Positions 1 through 9,084 of a stretch of DNA of 64,000 nt are shown here, piece by piece. Both the position numbers and the translations under genes were made by a program. Below the pieces are notes generated by a model. It made no database searches, was not told where the DNA came from, and saw nothing but the letters and a program-made list of their open reading frames with translations. The stretch comes from JACMLD01 sp044223995 (GTDB lineage: Bacteria; Bacteroidota; Bacteroidia; Chitinophagales; Chitinophagaceae), in NCBI GenBank assembly GCA_044223995.1, contig JBGALE010000005.1:234075-298074 (forward strand), read 5' to 3'. Within the stretch, counting starts at the first letter, position 1; the number at the start of each line of letters is the position of its first letter.

Positions 1-468
1 TGCAATGGCTACTCTTTGCTGCTGGCCGCCGGATAAACGGGAGGACAATTTTTTTGCAAAACTATCCATACCCACCATCTTTAATTTCTCTATCGCCCTT
101 GCTTCCACTTCTTCTCTGGAATATTTGCCCAGTTTCAACGCCGGCAACATCACATTTTTTAACGCAGTAAACTCCGGCAACAAATAGTGAAACTGGAAAA
201 CAAAGCCGAGGTTTTCATTCCTGAATTTAGCAAGATCATTCTGCTTCCAGCCATTCAGTTGCTGATCTTTTATTTCCAGCGTGCCGGTAAAATCCGTATC
301 CATTGTGCTTAATATGTACAGCAATGTTGATTTACCACAGCCCGATTTACCGACGATGGAAAGAAATTCGCCTTTTCTGACCGCAAAGCTTACCTCATCC
401 AGCACCTTGAATGGCTCCGGTTCATTGAAGTATTTAATAATTTTTGTAGCTTTTAAAATAGTATCCAT
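1..468 (-). CDS. ABC transporter ATP-binding protein (LolD/MacB-type), 3' end cut by window
   Basis: This is the nucleotide-binding subunit of an ABC exporter of the LolD/MacB/FtsE class; only the first 156 codons lie in the window. The ATG at 468 opens a frame that runs to the left edge without a stop. Walker A (GKSGCGKST) is at residues 40-48, the Q-loop lies in a GFVFQFHYLLPE stretch, and the signature LSGGQQQR is at 145-152, so the cut falls just before Walker B. It follows the permease gene on the same strand with a 33-bp gap, so it should power that permease as the last gene of the TolC/HlyD/permease/ATPase set. The substrate is unknown. Confidence 0.93.
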   Translation of the reverse strand, partial: MDTILKATKIIKYFNEPEPFKVLDEVSFAVRKGEFLSIVGKSGCGKSTLLYILSTMDTDFTGTLEIKDQQLNGWKQNDLAKFRNENLGFVFQFHYLLPEFTALKNVMLPALKLGKYSREEVEARAIEKLKMVGMDSFAKKLSSRLSGGQQQRVAIA

Positions 469-501
469 GTCTGATGTGCTCTTTTGAATTTAAATACGTT
501 C

Positions 502-1767
502 CTATCCCCTGATGATTTTTACCGGATCTATTTTCGAAGCTTTCCTGCTGGGAAAATAGCCTGCAAACAAGGTGGTCAGGAAACCAAACAATACGCCCAT
601 GATATAATGCTCCGGTAAAAAATTGACCGGGAAAGTGGCTATCCTGAAAAATGTTCCTTCGGGAAATGGTGTAATGGACAACAGGTAACTAAACAGGAAC
701 CCAACCAGCAGCCCCAGCAATCCGCCAAGAATGCCAATTATCAGTGATTGAAACAAAAAGATGGCGGTGATATCTTTTCCCTGGAAGCCCGTTGCTTTCA
801 GTATTGCGATATCTTTCATCTTATTGATGATGTTCATGTTCATGATATTGTAAATACCAAAACCTGCTACCAGCAATAAGGTGAATGACACGACGCCCGT
901 CATGACATCTCTTATCTTTTCACCCGCGAGAATGGATGCATTGGCCTGTTCCCAGTCTTCAAAATATACATCGGGCATTTGCTTTTTCAGTCCTTCAGCA
1001 AATTGCTTCGCCGATTTCATCTCCTTTAATTTTATATTCAGATCAGTAACATACGAAGGATCGCGCTGCAATACTTTCTGTACCGTGGCCAGCGTGGCAT
1101 AACTTTTTGTATCATCCAGCGTGGAAATGCCATAAGAAAAAATACCGGCTACTTTCAATACAAGGTTGTACCCTTCCGGTGTGGTCACACTGACACGGTC
1201 ACCTACTTTTACGCTTACTTTATTGGCAAGGCCCCTGCCCATCACAATGACATCGCTGCCGCGCAACAGATCATCAAGGCTGCCTTCATCCATTTTCCGG
1301 TCGAGGTTGAACAACAACTGTTGTTTCTTTACATCAATACCGGATATATTGCCCGGTATTTGAACTGGCCCATTATTAAAAAATACCTGTGAGGTCAGCA
1401 TCGGTGCTACGCCCAGTACTCCGGGTAATTTTTCCAGCTCATCTGAAATAAACTGTGCATTTTTAATTTTTGGCAGATCATTCTTTGGCCGTTGATGACG
1501 GACCACAAACCAATCCGCCGAATCTTTTTTCTCCCCTGCCTTCCCGACGATTGTTGTCGGCTGCACCACGACTGGGTTATAAATGCGGATATGCGGTGTA
1601 TTGTCCATCGCCATATCCTCGAGGAACTGGTTAACACCGGTCATAAAACTTATCATTACGATAAACATACTAATGCCAAACAACACACCCATCATGGCTA
1701 CCAGGCTTTGCTTTTTCTTGGTAACAAGATGTGTAACGGCAATACTCAGTGCAAGTCTCCAGTTCAT
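502..1767 (-). CDS. ABC transporter permease, MacB/LolC (FtsX) type
   Basis: A 421-residue inner-membrane subunit with the MacB layout. One N-terminal membrane helix (about 21-44) is followed by a long periplasmic domain (about 45-275) and three C-terminal helices of an FtsX domain (about 290-405). The motif INKMKDIAILKATGF just after the second helix is typical of LolC/LolE/MacB permeases. The start overlaps the stop of the adaptor gene by 4 bp (ATGA), implying translational coupling. Family knowledge suggests export of a lipid, peptide or antibiotic through the TolC-like protein encoded upstream, or lipoprotein release; the sequence does not decide which. Confidence 0.9.
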   Translation of the reverse strand: MNWRLALSIAVTHLVTKKKQSLVAMMGVLFGISMFIVMISFMTGVNQFLEDMAMDNTPHIRIYNPVVVQPTTIVGKAGEKKDSADWFVVRHQRPKNDLPKIKNAQFISDELEKLPGVLGVAPMLTSQVFFNNGPVQIPGNISGIDVKKQQLLFNLDRKMDEGSLDDLLRGSDVIVMGRGLANKVSVKVGDRVSVTTPEGYNLVLKVAGIFSYGISTLDDTKSYATLATVQKVLQRDPSYVTDLNIKLKEMKSAKQFAEGLKKQMPDVYFEDWEQANASILAGEKIRDVMTGVVSFTLLLVAGFGIYNIMNMNIINKMKDIAILKATGFQGKDITAIFLFQSLIIGILGGLLGLLVGFLFSYLLSITPFPEGTFFRIATFPVNFLPEHYIMGVLFGFLTTLFAGYFPSRKASKIDPVKIIRG

Positions 1768-2870
1768 TGCTGAATAATTAAAGTGGAAGAATTGGAAATA
1801 CCGGCAGTAACTTCTACAAACTGATCATCTTCTGCCCCCCGGCTGATTTTTACCTTCGATACTTTGGTTCCTTCTTTTACCAAAACGCTGTCTCCTTTTA
1901 ATACAGCGTTTTTAGGAATCACCATTACTTTTTCCTTTCCCTTGAGCACGATATTTGCCTCGACATTCAGCCCATATAATTTAACCGGCAGCTCGTCCGT
2001 AAAAATAGCATCGGCACGAAAAGATTGTTCTACACGGTTGAGCAGGGGATATATTTTCTCGATGCGCGCGTGAAATATTTTACCGGGATATGCATCCATC
2101 GTAATCAGCACTTCCTGTCCAACACTTACTTTTCCCAAATCGTCTTCATCAATGAGTAATTTTGCGATCATTTGCCCGCTGCCAATTAAAGCAATTGGCT
2201 GATTGGGAGAAATAAGGTCGCCTTTTTGCCTGTAAACATCATACACTACGCCATCAGCATAACTTTTCAGCAATCCATTTGACCGCGATGCTTTCGCCAA
2301 TTGTAGCTGGTTATTGGCTTGCTGCAACTGCAACGCCGCGCTTAAGCGTTGCTGGCCCAGTTGTTCCTCCAGGCTTTGCACGTCGTGCTGCGTGGTTTCG
2401 TACTGGAGTTTATATTTTTCGTAATTACTGGCGGAGATGGCATTTTGATCGAATAGATTCTTATACCGCCTGTATTGTAGTTCATCGTTTTCCAGTTTTG
2501 CCTTTGCAGTAGCGAGTTTATTGGTAAGGTCTTTCACCTGCGGTGCATTCTCAGCAGCAACAGGAATGGTTTTATCCACCAGTTGTGTAGCAGTGGATAC
2601 CTGCGCCTGCTGGTTGTTGTTGCTTAGTGAAAACAACAATTGTCCTTTTTTTACGGTATCCCCTTCTTTTACCAACGCCTCCTGCAGGAACCCGTCGGTT
2701 TGTGAGACAACCTTGTATTCGTTTTCAGGAACCAGTGTCCCCGACGCATACACTGCTTCGGTTAACTGTTTTACCTGCGGCTGTACTTCTTTTGTTTTTT
2801 GCCTGCAGGCAGTTGCGCAAGAACCAACTACCAGTAGCGTGAATAAAATCCTATGTGTCATATTCATCAT
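1764..2870 (-). CDS. HlyD/MacA-type periplasmic adaptor lipoprotein
   Basis: A 368-residue membrane-fusion protein that should bridge the inner-membrane permease and the outer-membrane channel. The N-terminus is a lipoprotein signal ending at Cys (LVVGSC). A biotinyl-lipoyl-like half motif (VKEGDTVKKGQLLFSL) follows, then a coiled-coil hairpin (about 100-200) rich in Gln and Leu, the second lipoyl half (LKSYADGVVYDVYRQKGDLI) and a beta-barrel region with VGQEVLITMDAYPG. Three closely spaced Met codons make the exact start uncertain by up to three residues. It overlaps both neighbours by 4 bp, so all genes from the TolC homologue to the ATPase should be cotranscribed. Confidence 0.9.
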   Translation of the reverse strand: MMNMTHRILFTLLVVGSCATACRQKTKEVQPQVKQLTEAVYASGTLVPENEYKVVSQTDGFLQEALVKEGDTVKKGQLLFSLSNNNQQAQVSTATQLVDKTIPVAAENAPQVKDLTNKLATAKAKLENDELQYRRYKNLFDQNAISASNYEKYKLQYETTQHDVQSLEEQLGQQRLSAALQLQQANNQLQLAKASRSNGLLKSYADGVVYDVYRQKGDLISPNQPIALIGSGQMIAKLLIDEDDLGKVSVGQEVLITMDAYPGKIFHARIEKIYPLLNRVEQSFRADAIFTDELPVKLYGLNVEANIVLKGKEKVMVIPKNAVLKGDSVLVKEGTKVSKVKISRGAEDDQFVEVTAGISNSSTLIIQQ

Positions 2871-4162
2871 TTTAAAGTCAGTAAAAGTTGATATACCATT
2901 CCGTCATTGAGATTTTGCAGGTAATCGAGTTTCGCTTTATTGTATTCCTGGAAAATGGTATTGAATTCATCAAATTCCATCACGCCTTCCTTCATGTTTA
3001 GTTGCGCGATGCGCAGGTTATCCGTAGCAACTGCTACTTTTTGCTGCAACACAATATATTTTTTTTCTGCCGCGTGAAAGCCATTCCACCAATCAGATTG
3101 CTGCCGGGCAAGATCATTGGTTACCTGCTGCTGTACGGTTTTTGCCAGTTGAAACTGCAATTCGTTTTTATCTCTCGTGGCGCGGTAAAAATTTCCCTGG
3201 AAGAGCGGAAAGTCCAGCCGCAGGCCAATATTGCTGTAATCAAATTGAATATGCTGGTTTGCAGATGGTTTCATCTGCCATTGATAGGTGTATTTACTGT
3301 TGAATGATATTTTTGGAAGCGCGGCGCTCCTGGTTTCCTTTAACTGCTGTTCTGCTACCGCCATTTTCAAAGCAGCTTCCTGCCAGGCTGGTCTTTGCTG
3401 GATACTGGTGGCAGCGGGCGATGCAAACCATGCTTTGGATGCGAGTGAATCATTTATCTGTATCGCAACCGAATCCTGCAGGTTTAATAACTGGTGCAAT
3501 ACAATCAGTGCCGACTGGTAATTTTTTTCATATTCGATACCAGCACTTTGAATATCAAGTTGCAGGTTTTTGCTGCGGTTAAAATCGGATGGGTTCAGCA
3601 CGCCATTTGTTTTTCTTTCTTCCAGGATTTTTACCAACTGCCCCGATACCTCCTGGTTGGCATTGTTCAGTTTGATCAGTTCGCGCATAACCAATGCCTG
3701 GTAATAATATTGCACCAGTTGTATGTGCAGGTTTTCCTGGCTCACCTTGGTGTTCCATTCGGTTTGCCGTGATTGCAGTTTGAATCTTTTCAACTGATCC
3801 CATTTTTCAAAATTGATCACCGGAACGGTGAGCTCCAGTCCGCTGCTGAAACTGTAAGGCAAACCAAACTGTACTTTTCTAAACTTATCGGGGCTGCCGC
3901 CAAATATAGCTTCGGGGATCAACTGTGAGGTAAGAATGGGATAATAATCTGCCGTACCAAAAAGATTCAGCTTCGGTAACAATGAACTTTTATTAATGGC
4001 TTCGTCTTTTTTACTGATGGCTTTTTGCAGTTGCGATTGTTGTGATACCAGGCTGTTCTTATCCGCGTACTGCAACAGTTCGTCCAGGCTGCTGAAACGC
4101 ACCTGCGCTGACAACTGCACCGTTGTTATAATAGCCAGTAACATTCCGGCAATTCTCTTCAT
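2867..4162 (-). CDS. TolC family outer membrane efflux protein
   Basis: A 431-residue outer-membrane channel subunit. I chose the ATG at 4162, which gives a clean signal peptide (MKRIAGMLLAIITTVQLSAQ); the longer reading adds seven residues before it and fits no signal peptide. The protein is made of two long helical repeats rich in Gln, Lys and Leu, as expected for TolC, with a PLFQGNFYRA stretch near 320 where TolC homologues start the second repeat's strand. It is the first gene of the efflux operon and overlaps the adaptor gene by 4 bp. A tripartite drug or metabolite exporter is the likely role. Confidence 0.88.
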   Translation of the reverse strand: MKRIAGMLLAIITTVQLSAQVRFSSLDELLQYADKNSLVSQQSQLQKAISKKDEAINKSSLLPKLNLFGTADYYPILTSQLIPEAIFGGSPDKFRKVQFGLPYSFSSGLELTVPVINFEKWDQLKRFKLQSRQTEWNTKVSQENLHIQLVQYYYQALVMRELIKLNNANQEVSGQLVKILEERKTNGVLNPSDFNRSKNLQLDIQSAGIEYEKNYQSALIVLHQLLNLQDSVAIQINDSLASKAWFASPAATSIQQRPAWQEAALKMAVAEQQLKETRSAALPKISFNSKYTYQWQMKPSANQHIQFDYSNIGLRLDFPLFQGNFYRATRDKNELQFQLAKTVQQQVTNDLARQQSDWWNGFHAAEKKYIVLQQKVAVATDNLRIAQLNMKEGVMEFDEFNTIFQEYNKAKLDYLQNLNDGMVYQLLLTLK

Positions 4163-4271
4163 ACAATTGGTTTGAAGGCACAAAGAGACAACAGCCGGGG
4201 AAATTCAGCAATAAATATTCAATGAAACGGAAAAAACAGGCAACGAAACGGAAATTTCACGGTAAAATGTA

Positions 4272-4865
4272 TTACCTGCCGCAGTTCAACTCTGCGTATT
4301 GCTTGCTCCAATCCTCATATACATCCATTTTCAGGGCACAGCCGGCATTTCCGCAGAGCCATCCCAGTTTTACCCACAATGGATCTTTCCGTGGGAATTT
4401 TAACTGGTAATAGTTGAACCCCATCAAACCCGGACATGATTTGAGTAATTGAAATGTATAACGCTGTTTACCGAGTAAACTATCAATGGTCGTTCCCTGC
4501 CTGATGCTGGTGCTTGCTTCGGTACCCAATGCATAATTGGTAAATCCCATTCTCGGCCCGCGGAGCATGATCTTCCACTGCAGTCGCTTGTTTTGCAGGT
4601 TTTGATATACCACGCCATTTACTGATAAAGAGGTTACCCCTTCCCGGTAAAAATTAATCTTTATATCGTCGCTCATGATAACGCCTGGTGTTTTCCAGGT
4701 AACAGGAAATAATTTTGGTCTTTCTACTGCCCAGTCACCGGCTTCGCCTTTTGCACTGTCAGGCGCCAGTTTGTACATGAAATCGTAGAGGGAGGTCATT
4801 TTCGTTTGTGCATCACCGCGCATGCACAAGAACAACAGCAGTGCTGCAAAGAGTTTCTTATACAT
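4272..4865 (-). CDS. secreted hypothetical protein
   Basis: A 197-residue protein with a clear signal peptide (cleavage near residue 19 after MRGDAQ). The mature part has no domain I recognise. It contains three Cys: C165 in LLKSCPG, and C192 and C197 spaced near the C-terminus in GWLCGNAGC, which could form disulfides in the periplasm. It is on the same strand as the efflux operon but separated by about 110 bp, and about 110 bp from the small CxCG gene upstream with a terminator between them, so it is probably its own unit. No function can be assigned. Confidence 0.75.
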   Translation of the reverse strand: MYKKLFAALLLFLCMRGDAQTKMTSLYDFMYKLAPDSAKGEAGDWAVERPKLFPVTWKTPGVIMSDDIKINFYREGVTSLSVNGVVYQNLQNKRLQWKIMLRGPRMGFTNYALGTEASTSIRQGTTIDSLLGKQRYTFQLLKSCPGLMGFNYYQLKFPRKDPLWVKLGWLCGNAGCALKMDVYEDWSKQYAELNCGR

Positions 4866-4901
4866 ATACTGAGGGTTTATGGTTATTTAAATATACAAAA
4901 C

Positions 4902-4931
4902 AAAGCACCACCTTATACAAGGTGATGCTTT
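4902..4931 (-). terminator. Rho-independent terminator after the CxCG gene
   Basis: A 13-bp stem with a 4-nt loop (4902-4914 with 4919-4931, one wobble pair) is followed on the minus strand by a T-rich tract. It lies 45 bp past the stop of the CxCG small protein and separates the cassette from the secreted gene downstream. Confidence 0.75.
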
Positions 4932-4976
4932 TACCATTCCTATGCTGTCCCCATGACAGCAGTAGTACCCCCACAG

Positions 4977-5237
4977 CTAGCTAACTTTCGTCAATAAGTT
5001 GATGGACGACATACCACTCACATCGCGGTAGTCAATTTGTTGTACGTCGCCGGGAAATGCAAACCGGTATCGTTTTCCCGTAACACCGCCTGTTACGGTT
5101 AGTGCCGAATTTCCTGTGTATGAAAATGACACATCGGGCCATCGTTTGGCATGATTGGTATTGATGGCCTCGGGTTGGCTAAGTTTTCGCGAGCTGGAGT
5201 CTTTCCACTCCGTACGTTTGTTTCCGCAATTGCACAT
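4977..5237 (-). CDS. small CxCG-start protein of the DUF1360 cassette
   Basis: An 86-residue protein of unknown function. It begins MCNCGNKR, a CxC pair at the very N-terminus, followed by a polar linker. A compact C-terminal region (about 32-80: SFSYTGNSALTVTG, then GKRYRFAFPGD, then QIDYRDVSGM) reads as a small all-beta domain. Short phage-borne proteins carry a similar YxG..LTVxG..TGxxYRFxxPG pattern, but I place no firm family on it. It sits 11 bp after the DUF1360-like gene on the same strand, so the two are surely coexpressed. The N-terminal Cys pair could bind a metal or anchor the protein. Confidence 0.72.
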   Translation of the reverse strand: MCNCGNKRTEWKDSSSRKLSQPEAINTNHAKRWPDVSFSYTGNSALTVTGGVTGKRYRFAFPGDVQQIDYRDVSGMSSINLLTKVS

Positions 5238-5248
5238 AGTACATGGTT

Positions 5249-5563
5249 TTAATCTTCTTTATAATCAGGCATGCCGGGCGGTTTATTTCCGCGCGTTGTA
5301 GCCTGTTCCAGTAAACAGGCTGCGCCCGACAGTGCTGCCCAGTATAAAAGCTTGCTGCCCCAGTGCTGCCCTTCCCAAAGTCCGAAAGGGAGCGCCACCC
5401 AAACACTGACACAATAAAAACAATCGAGCAGGCTGCCAAAAAATCCATTGCCTGCTTTTTTACGCAATAAGAATATCATATCAAAAGGCCCGTCTTCCTT
5501 TGACAACAAATGTGTGATCCGCCAAACAGCGAGTGACAGTAATACAAAATAAAATATCTCCAT
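5249..5563 (-). CDS. DUF1360-like membrane protein
   Basis: A 104-residue protein with hydrophobic segments at about 2-20, 44-62 and 68-86. It carries the signature order of DUF1360: an N-terminal WRITHLLSKEDGPFD, then a FYCVSVWVALP stretch with one Cys on a membrane face. No function is established for the family. The N-terminal side is probably a re-entrant or short helix, and the C-terminus is a charged cytoplasmic or periplasmic tail. It lies between the large Cys-rich gene and the small CxCG gene on the same strand, which suggests all three work together. Confidence 0.75.
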   Translation of the reverse strand: MEIFYFVLLSLAVWRITHLLSKEDGPFDMIFLLRKKAGNGFFGSLLDCFYCVSVWVALPFGLWEGQHWGSKLLYWAALSGAACLLEQATTRGNKPPGMPDYKED

Positions 5564-5807
5564 CCGTTTCTGTTATGCTGTTTCAGTTAGCCCATTCCCT
5601 TCATGCACAAAGATGGACAAATCCTGTGGCACCCTCCCGGCGGAGCGGAAAAGTGCCAACAGGAAAAAGTCATGCCTATGCTTTGCGAAAACTATACATA
5701 TTTTAATTCGTCGTCTTTGTTCACTGTCCTTCATTATCCAGTCTGCCTGTTCTTTCTACTGAGTCGTAAAAAACAGCAGCAGGGAAACATTTGTCAAATC
5801 AATTTCG

Positions 5808-7142
5808 TCAGTCAATGATCGGCGCCGGCGGACAGCAGCGGTACTCCTGAGATTTCTCCAGCAGATCGATCTGTTTACGGAGCAAATCATTTTCCAACTG
5901 CATTCTTTCTTTCAGCCATGGTTCGCATACATCACAATCATCCAGGCAACCTTTCACAATGATACCACCCGTGGGTATGGAAAAGGTTGAGTCGAATTCA
6001 ATGACCTGTTTTATTTCGCCTGTTACGTTTCCGGCCTTGTCAATAAGATTTTTTGCTGCCAGTTGTTCATCCACTTCTTTCAAAGCTTTGTTCCTCGTAT
6101 CAATGTCAATCGGTGTACCGGCATTGGGATCCTGTGTAAAGAACTGGCTGCCGATATTGGGGTTAAGGGAAGAAAAAGCGGATGTGTCCACACTGGCCGC
6201 ACTGATGGTAGCACCCGCAGCAAAGTTTGCCAAAGGTACGGCTGTACGTTTAATGGCAATGGTGGCGGGCACATCCTGCGGAACAAGTGCGATGGGAATT
6301 TTTGCAGCTCCGGGTTGCAATACACCGCCAATAGGTGCCGCATCATCAATCACCCTTCTTTCAATAGCTACCAGTTCAAATTTAATAACCTGTTTTTTAT
6401 TGATGCGGTAAAAAAGATAGGTCACTGCATGACACCGGTTGGCATTACTGAATTCCCTGGAAGATGCTTCAAAATGATCTTCCGATTCGCCCTGTATATG
6501 GGTGCGGGTGCTTACTTCTCCCACAGAAACAGAATGTGCTTTGTGTGTTGAACTCACTGCCTGCACCGCTGCACTTTGCACATGTGCTTTCTGCTGGTTG
6601 AGATAGTCAGCCACGGAATGACTGTTGTGGTTACCGCTTGCATTGGTACTTGCACTGGCGCTGAGGCTAAAAGGGTTTACGCTGCCGCTGGCATCGCCAT
6701 GAAAATCCCAATGACTGTCGGATGATTCCTGTGCATGTCCTGATTGTGCTGCGCTGGCATCGGCCATGTATTTCTGAACAGCCGTCATGTAAAACTGTTC
6801 TTCTGAAATCTGTTCGCTGCGGTAACTCAGTTTTGTTTCACTGTCAAATGTGAAACGGCTCCTTCTGTCGGTAGTGGCCAGTCTTACTTTTTCCCCGGGT
6901 AATAATGTAGTGGTGTAAATGGGGTCGCCCAGTGTAAGCCCCAGGGTACAGCGCGAAAAACGGAAACGCAAAATCACCTCTACACTTACCCTTCTGCGGT
7001 TCGTTGCCAGCACAGTTGTGGGAAATGTTAATACCCTGCTGAAATTAATAATGTCGCAATGATCATCCTTGATAAGGTCGGGGCAGCAAGGCACCACCAC
7101 CTGGCCATCTGCCGCTGCAATTACTGCATCTTTGTTTGCCAT
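5808..7142 (-). CDS. large Cys-pair protein with His/Ser-rich centre, unknown function
   Basis: A 444-residue protein without signal peptide or membrane helix. Residues about 35-115 are a basic beta-rich block (VSVEVILRFRFSR, then LLPGEKVRLATTDRRSRF). Residues about 130-240 are low complexity, rich in Ser, Ala, His and Asn. A second ordered block (YLFYRINKKQVIKFELV near 245) follows. Cysteines come in clusters: PCCP near residue 19, CLDDCDVC near 397 and CCPP at the C-terminus, next to a predicted coiled coil (ERMQLENDLLRKQIDLLEK). I recognise no family. It lies about 240 bp upstream of the DUF1360-like gene and shares its direction. It could be structural or metal-binding, but this is a guess. 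Confidence 0.8.
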   Translation of the reverse strand: MANKDAVIAAADGQVVVPCCPDLIKDDHCDIINFSRVLTFPTTVLATNRRRVSVEVILRFRFSRCTLGLTLGDPIYTTTLLPGEKVRLATTDRRSRFTFDSETKLSYRSEQISEEQFYMTAVQKYMADASAAQSGHAQESSDSHWDFHGDASGSVNPFSLSASASTNASGNHNSHSVADYLNQQKAHVQSAAVQAVSSTHKAHSVSVGEVSTRTHIQGESEDHFEASSREFSNANRCHAVTYLFYRINKKQVIKFELVAIERRVIDDAAPIGGVLQPGAAKIPIALVPQDVPATIAIKRTAVPLANFAAGATISAASVDTSAFSSLNPNIGSQFFTQDPNAGTPIDIDTRNKALKEVDEQLAAKNLIDKAGNVTGEIKQVIEFDSTFSIPTGGIIVKGCLDDCDVCEPWLKERMQLENDLLRKQIDLLEKSQEYRCCPPAPIID

Positions 7143-7525
7143 GATAAAAAGGTTTAATGATTAATGAATAAATGATTACAAACTCCTTTGGCAATGAACG
7201 CCAGCCGTTCATTTTAATGAATACATGCTGTTGTACAGGATGCCTGCCTGGCTGCGGGAGGTTTGGGTGGGGTAATCAGTTATTTTCCGGAAACCGGTTA
7301 CTACAATGACAGCAGTGCGGGATATGGAACCAGTCTTTTGTTTTGGTTACAACCCTTGTGCGAATCACCTGTAAAGCTGTTATAACAATAACCGGTATGC
7401 AAGATAAATACACGGCATACCGCTGACAATACCCTAAAGTGGTAAAAATTTTTTCTAACATTACCTGATCGGGTGAACCAGTCGCCTGCATCTTTGTTGA
7501 ACCCTAATCATTATCTTTCATAAAT
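7143..7525. other. 383-bp divergent intergenic region
   Basis: This stretch lies between the starts of the divergent Cys-rich gene (-) and the MBL hydrolase gene (+), so it should hold both promoters. I see no convincing TAnnTTTG box, no strong hairpin with T-tract and no credible small gene. Short TTAATGA-type repeats occur at 7155-7175. Confidence 0.5.
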
Positions 7526-8557
7526 ATGGAAACAGCAGTATTTGGAAAACTTCCGGCGGGTGAACGGTTAGTACGTATTCAGCAATCTCCCAATTATAAA
7601 AATGGTTCTTTTCAAAACTTATCCGAAACACCCATGATGGTGGAAGGAAGTTCTTACTGGAAAACTTTATACAAATGGCTGAATAAACCGGCCGGTGTAA
7701 AACCTTCTGCGACCGTTCCTACTGTAAATACAAAGCTGGATTCACTTTCGGATGATTTTCCCACGCTCGTATGGTTTGGGCACAGCTCTTATTTGTTACG
7801 CATCGACGGGGTGAATATCCTGGTTGATCCTGTACTCAGCGATCATGCAGCGCCATTTTCTTTTATGGTAAAAGCATTTGCCGGTACCACCGCTTATACC
7901 GTAAACGATTTGCCCGCAATTGATATACTGGTACTCACACACGATCATTTTGATCATGCAGATTGTATTTCCCTGAAAAAAATATTTCCCGGCGTACAAA
8001 AAATAGTGACGTCATTGGGTGTGGGCGCGCATTTGGAACACTGGGGATTTGATATAAAAAATATTGCTGAACTGGACTGGTGGGAAAAAGCGACTGTTCT
8101 TCCGGGTATGGAATTTACCGCTGCACCTGCCCGGCATTTTTCAGGAAGAAGTTTAAAACGCAATCAGACCTTGTGGTCGTCTTTTATACTGAAAACAAGT
8201 GCTCATACTATTTACCTCGGTGGGGATTCAGGTTATGATGATCATTTTAAAAAAATAGGTGACACATACGGGCCATTTGATTTGGCGATACTCGAATCGG
8301 GGCAATACAATGAACAATGGGCCTATATTCATATGATGCCGGAAGAGACCGTACAGGCAGCGGTTGATTTGAAAACAAGATTGTTATTGCCGGTACACTG
8401 GGGGAAATTTTCTCTCTCGCTGCATCCCTGGGACGAACCGGTTAAAAGAGTTTTGGCAAAAGCAACGGAATTGAGAATGCCGGTAACGACACCGATGATT
8501 GGCGAACCATTGTTGCTCGGCTCGCATCACCCGGTATCTAAATGGTGGGAGTTCTAA
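7526..8557 (+). CDS. MBL-fold metallo-hydrolase (UlaG/NAPE-PLD-like)
   Basis: A 343-residue metallo-beta-lactamase-fold hydrolase. The zinc motif HDHFDHAD is clear near residue 138, a second His follows in a PARHFSGRS stretch (about 206), the bridging Asp is in LGGDSGYDDHF (about 235), and the last His is in LLPVHWGKF (about 290). The WFGHSSYLLRIDGVNILVDPVL region is typical of the UlaG/N-acylphosphatidylethanolamine phospholipase D-like branch. There is no signal peptide, so it is probably cytoplasmic. The substrate, which may be a phosphodiester or lactone, is not predictable. It is transcribed alone. Confidence 0.88.
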   Translation: METAVFGKLPAGERLVRIQQSPNYKNGSFQNLSETPMMVEGSSYWKTLYKWLNKPAGVKPSATVPTVNTKLDSLSDDFPTLVWFGHSSYLLRIDGVNILVDPVLSDHAAPFSFMVKAFAGTTAYTVNDLPAIDILVLTHDHFDHADCISLKKIFPGVQKIVTSLGVGAHLEHWGFDIKNIAELDWWEKATVLPGMEFTAAPARHFSGRSLKRNQTLWSSFILKTSAHTIYLGGDSGYDDHFKKIGDTYGPFDLAILESGQYNEQWAYIHMMPEETVQAAVDLKTRLLLPVHWGKFSLSLHPWDEPVKRVLAKATELRMPVTTPMIGEPLLLGSHHPVSKWWEF

Positions 8558-8585
8558 AGCGCAAAAATATTTTTACTGCGTAGTA

Positions 8586-8975
8586 TTATGATGGATGTTG
8601 CACCGGTTCCTGGTATAGCCCGAATATATTGCCAAAGGGATCAGTAAACCGTGCTGTTAACTCGGGTGCATCCATACCGAGTGGCTGTACAATGATGCCG
8701 CCATTTTTTTCTACCAGCAAAATAGCTTCATTGATATCATCGACCATGATATATACCATTAGCCCTACTGAATCGCCCGGTTCGCGACCGGTCACAAAGG
8801 CGCCGCTTACTTCACCGACTGAATCGTCGAATGCCAGTGCGCCATCTCCGCGACGACGCGTTTTCCAGCCAAATACTGCTGTATAAAAAGCGGCGGACTG
8901 TTCAATATTTGACACAGGAATTTCTATATAACAGATTTTCCCATTGCGTACCGTATATTGTTTTGCATCTGCCAT
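8586..8975 (-). CDS. VOC family protein (glyoxalase/bleomycin-resistance fold)
   Basis: A 129-residue single-domain protein with two beta-alpha-beta-beta-beta modules. The first module starts with ICYIEIPVSNIEQSAAFYTAVFGW, a standard VOC opening. The second ends RFTDPFGNIFGLYQEP, the standard VOC close with a Glu/Gln metal-ligand position. It resembles the YdeD/27 kDa antigen Cfp30B-like branch rather than true lactoylglutathione lyase. A TACATTTG box lies 29 bp upstream of the start. The substrate is unknown. Confidence 0.87.
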   Translation of the reverse strand: MADAKQYTVRNGKICYIEIPVSNIEQSAAFYTAVFGWKTRRRGDGALAFDDSVGEVSGAFVTGREPGDSVGLMVYIMVDDINEAILLVEKNGGIIVQPLGMDAPELTARFTDPFGNIFGLYQEPVQHPS

Positions 8976-9003
8976 AAAAATATATTTATTGATCGTTACC
9001 TCT

Positions 9004-9011
9004 CAAATGTA
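9004..9011 (-). promoter_or_regulatory. putative -7 box TACATTTG for the VOC gene
   Basis: Matches the Bacteroidota -7 consensus TAnnTTTG on the minus strand, 29 bp before the VOC start codon. No good -33 element is visible. Confidence 0.4.
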
Positions 9012-9084
9012 ACAAAAGGTTGCGCCAAACAGATCCTGGAATCCATTTCAACGTTGCGTGACCGGAAAACTTTTCGATACAGAG

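Noticed and set aside
5603..5818. A 71-codon plus-strand frame between the DUF1360-like gene and the Cys-rich gene
   Set aside because: It overlaps the end of the Cys-rich gene on the other strand, has no promoter or signal and a mixed composition.
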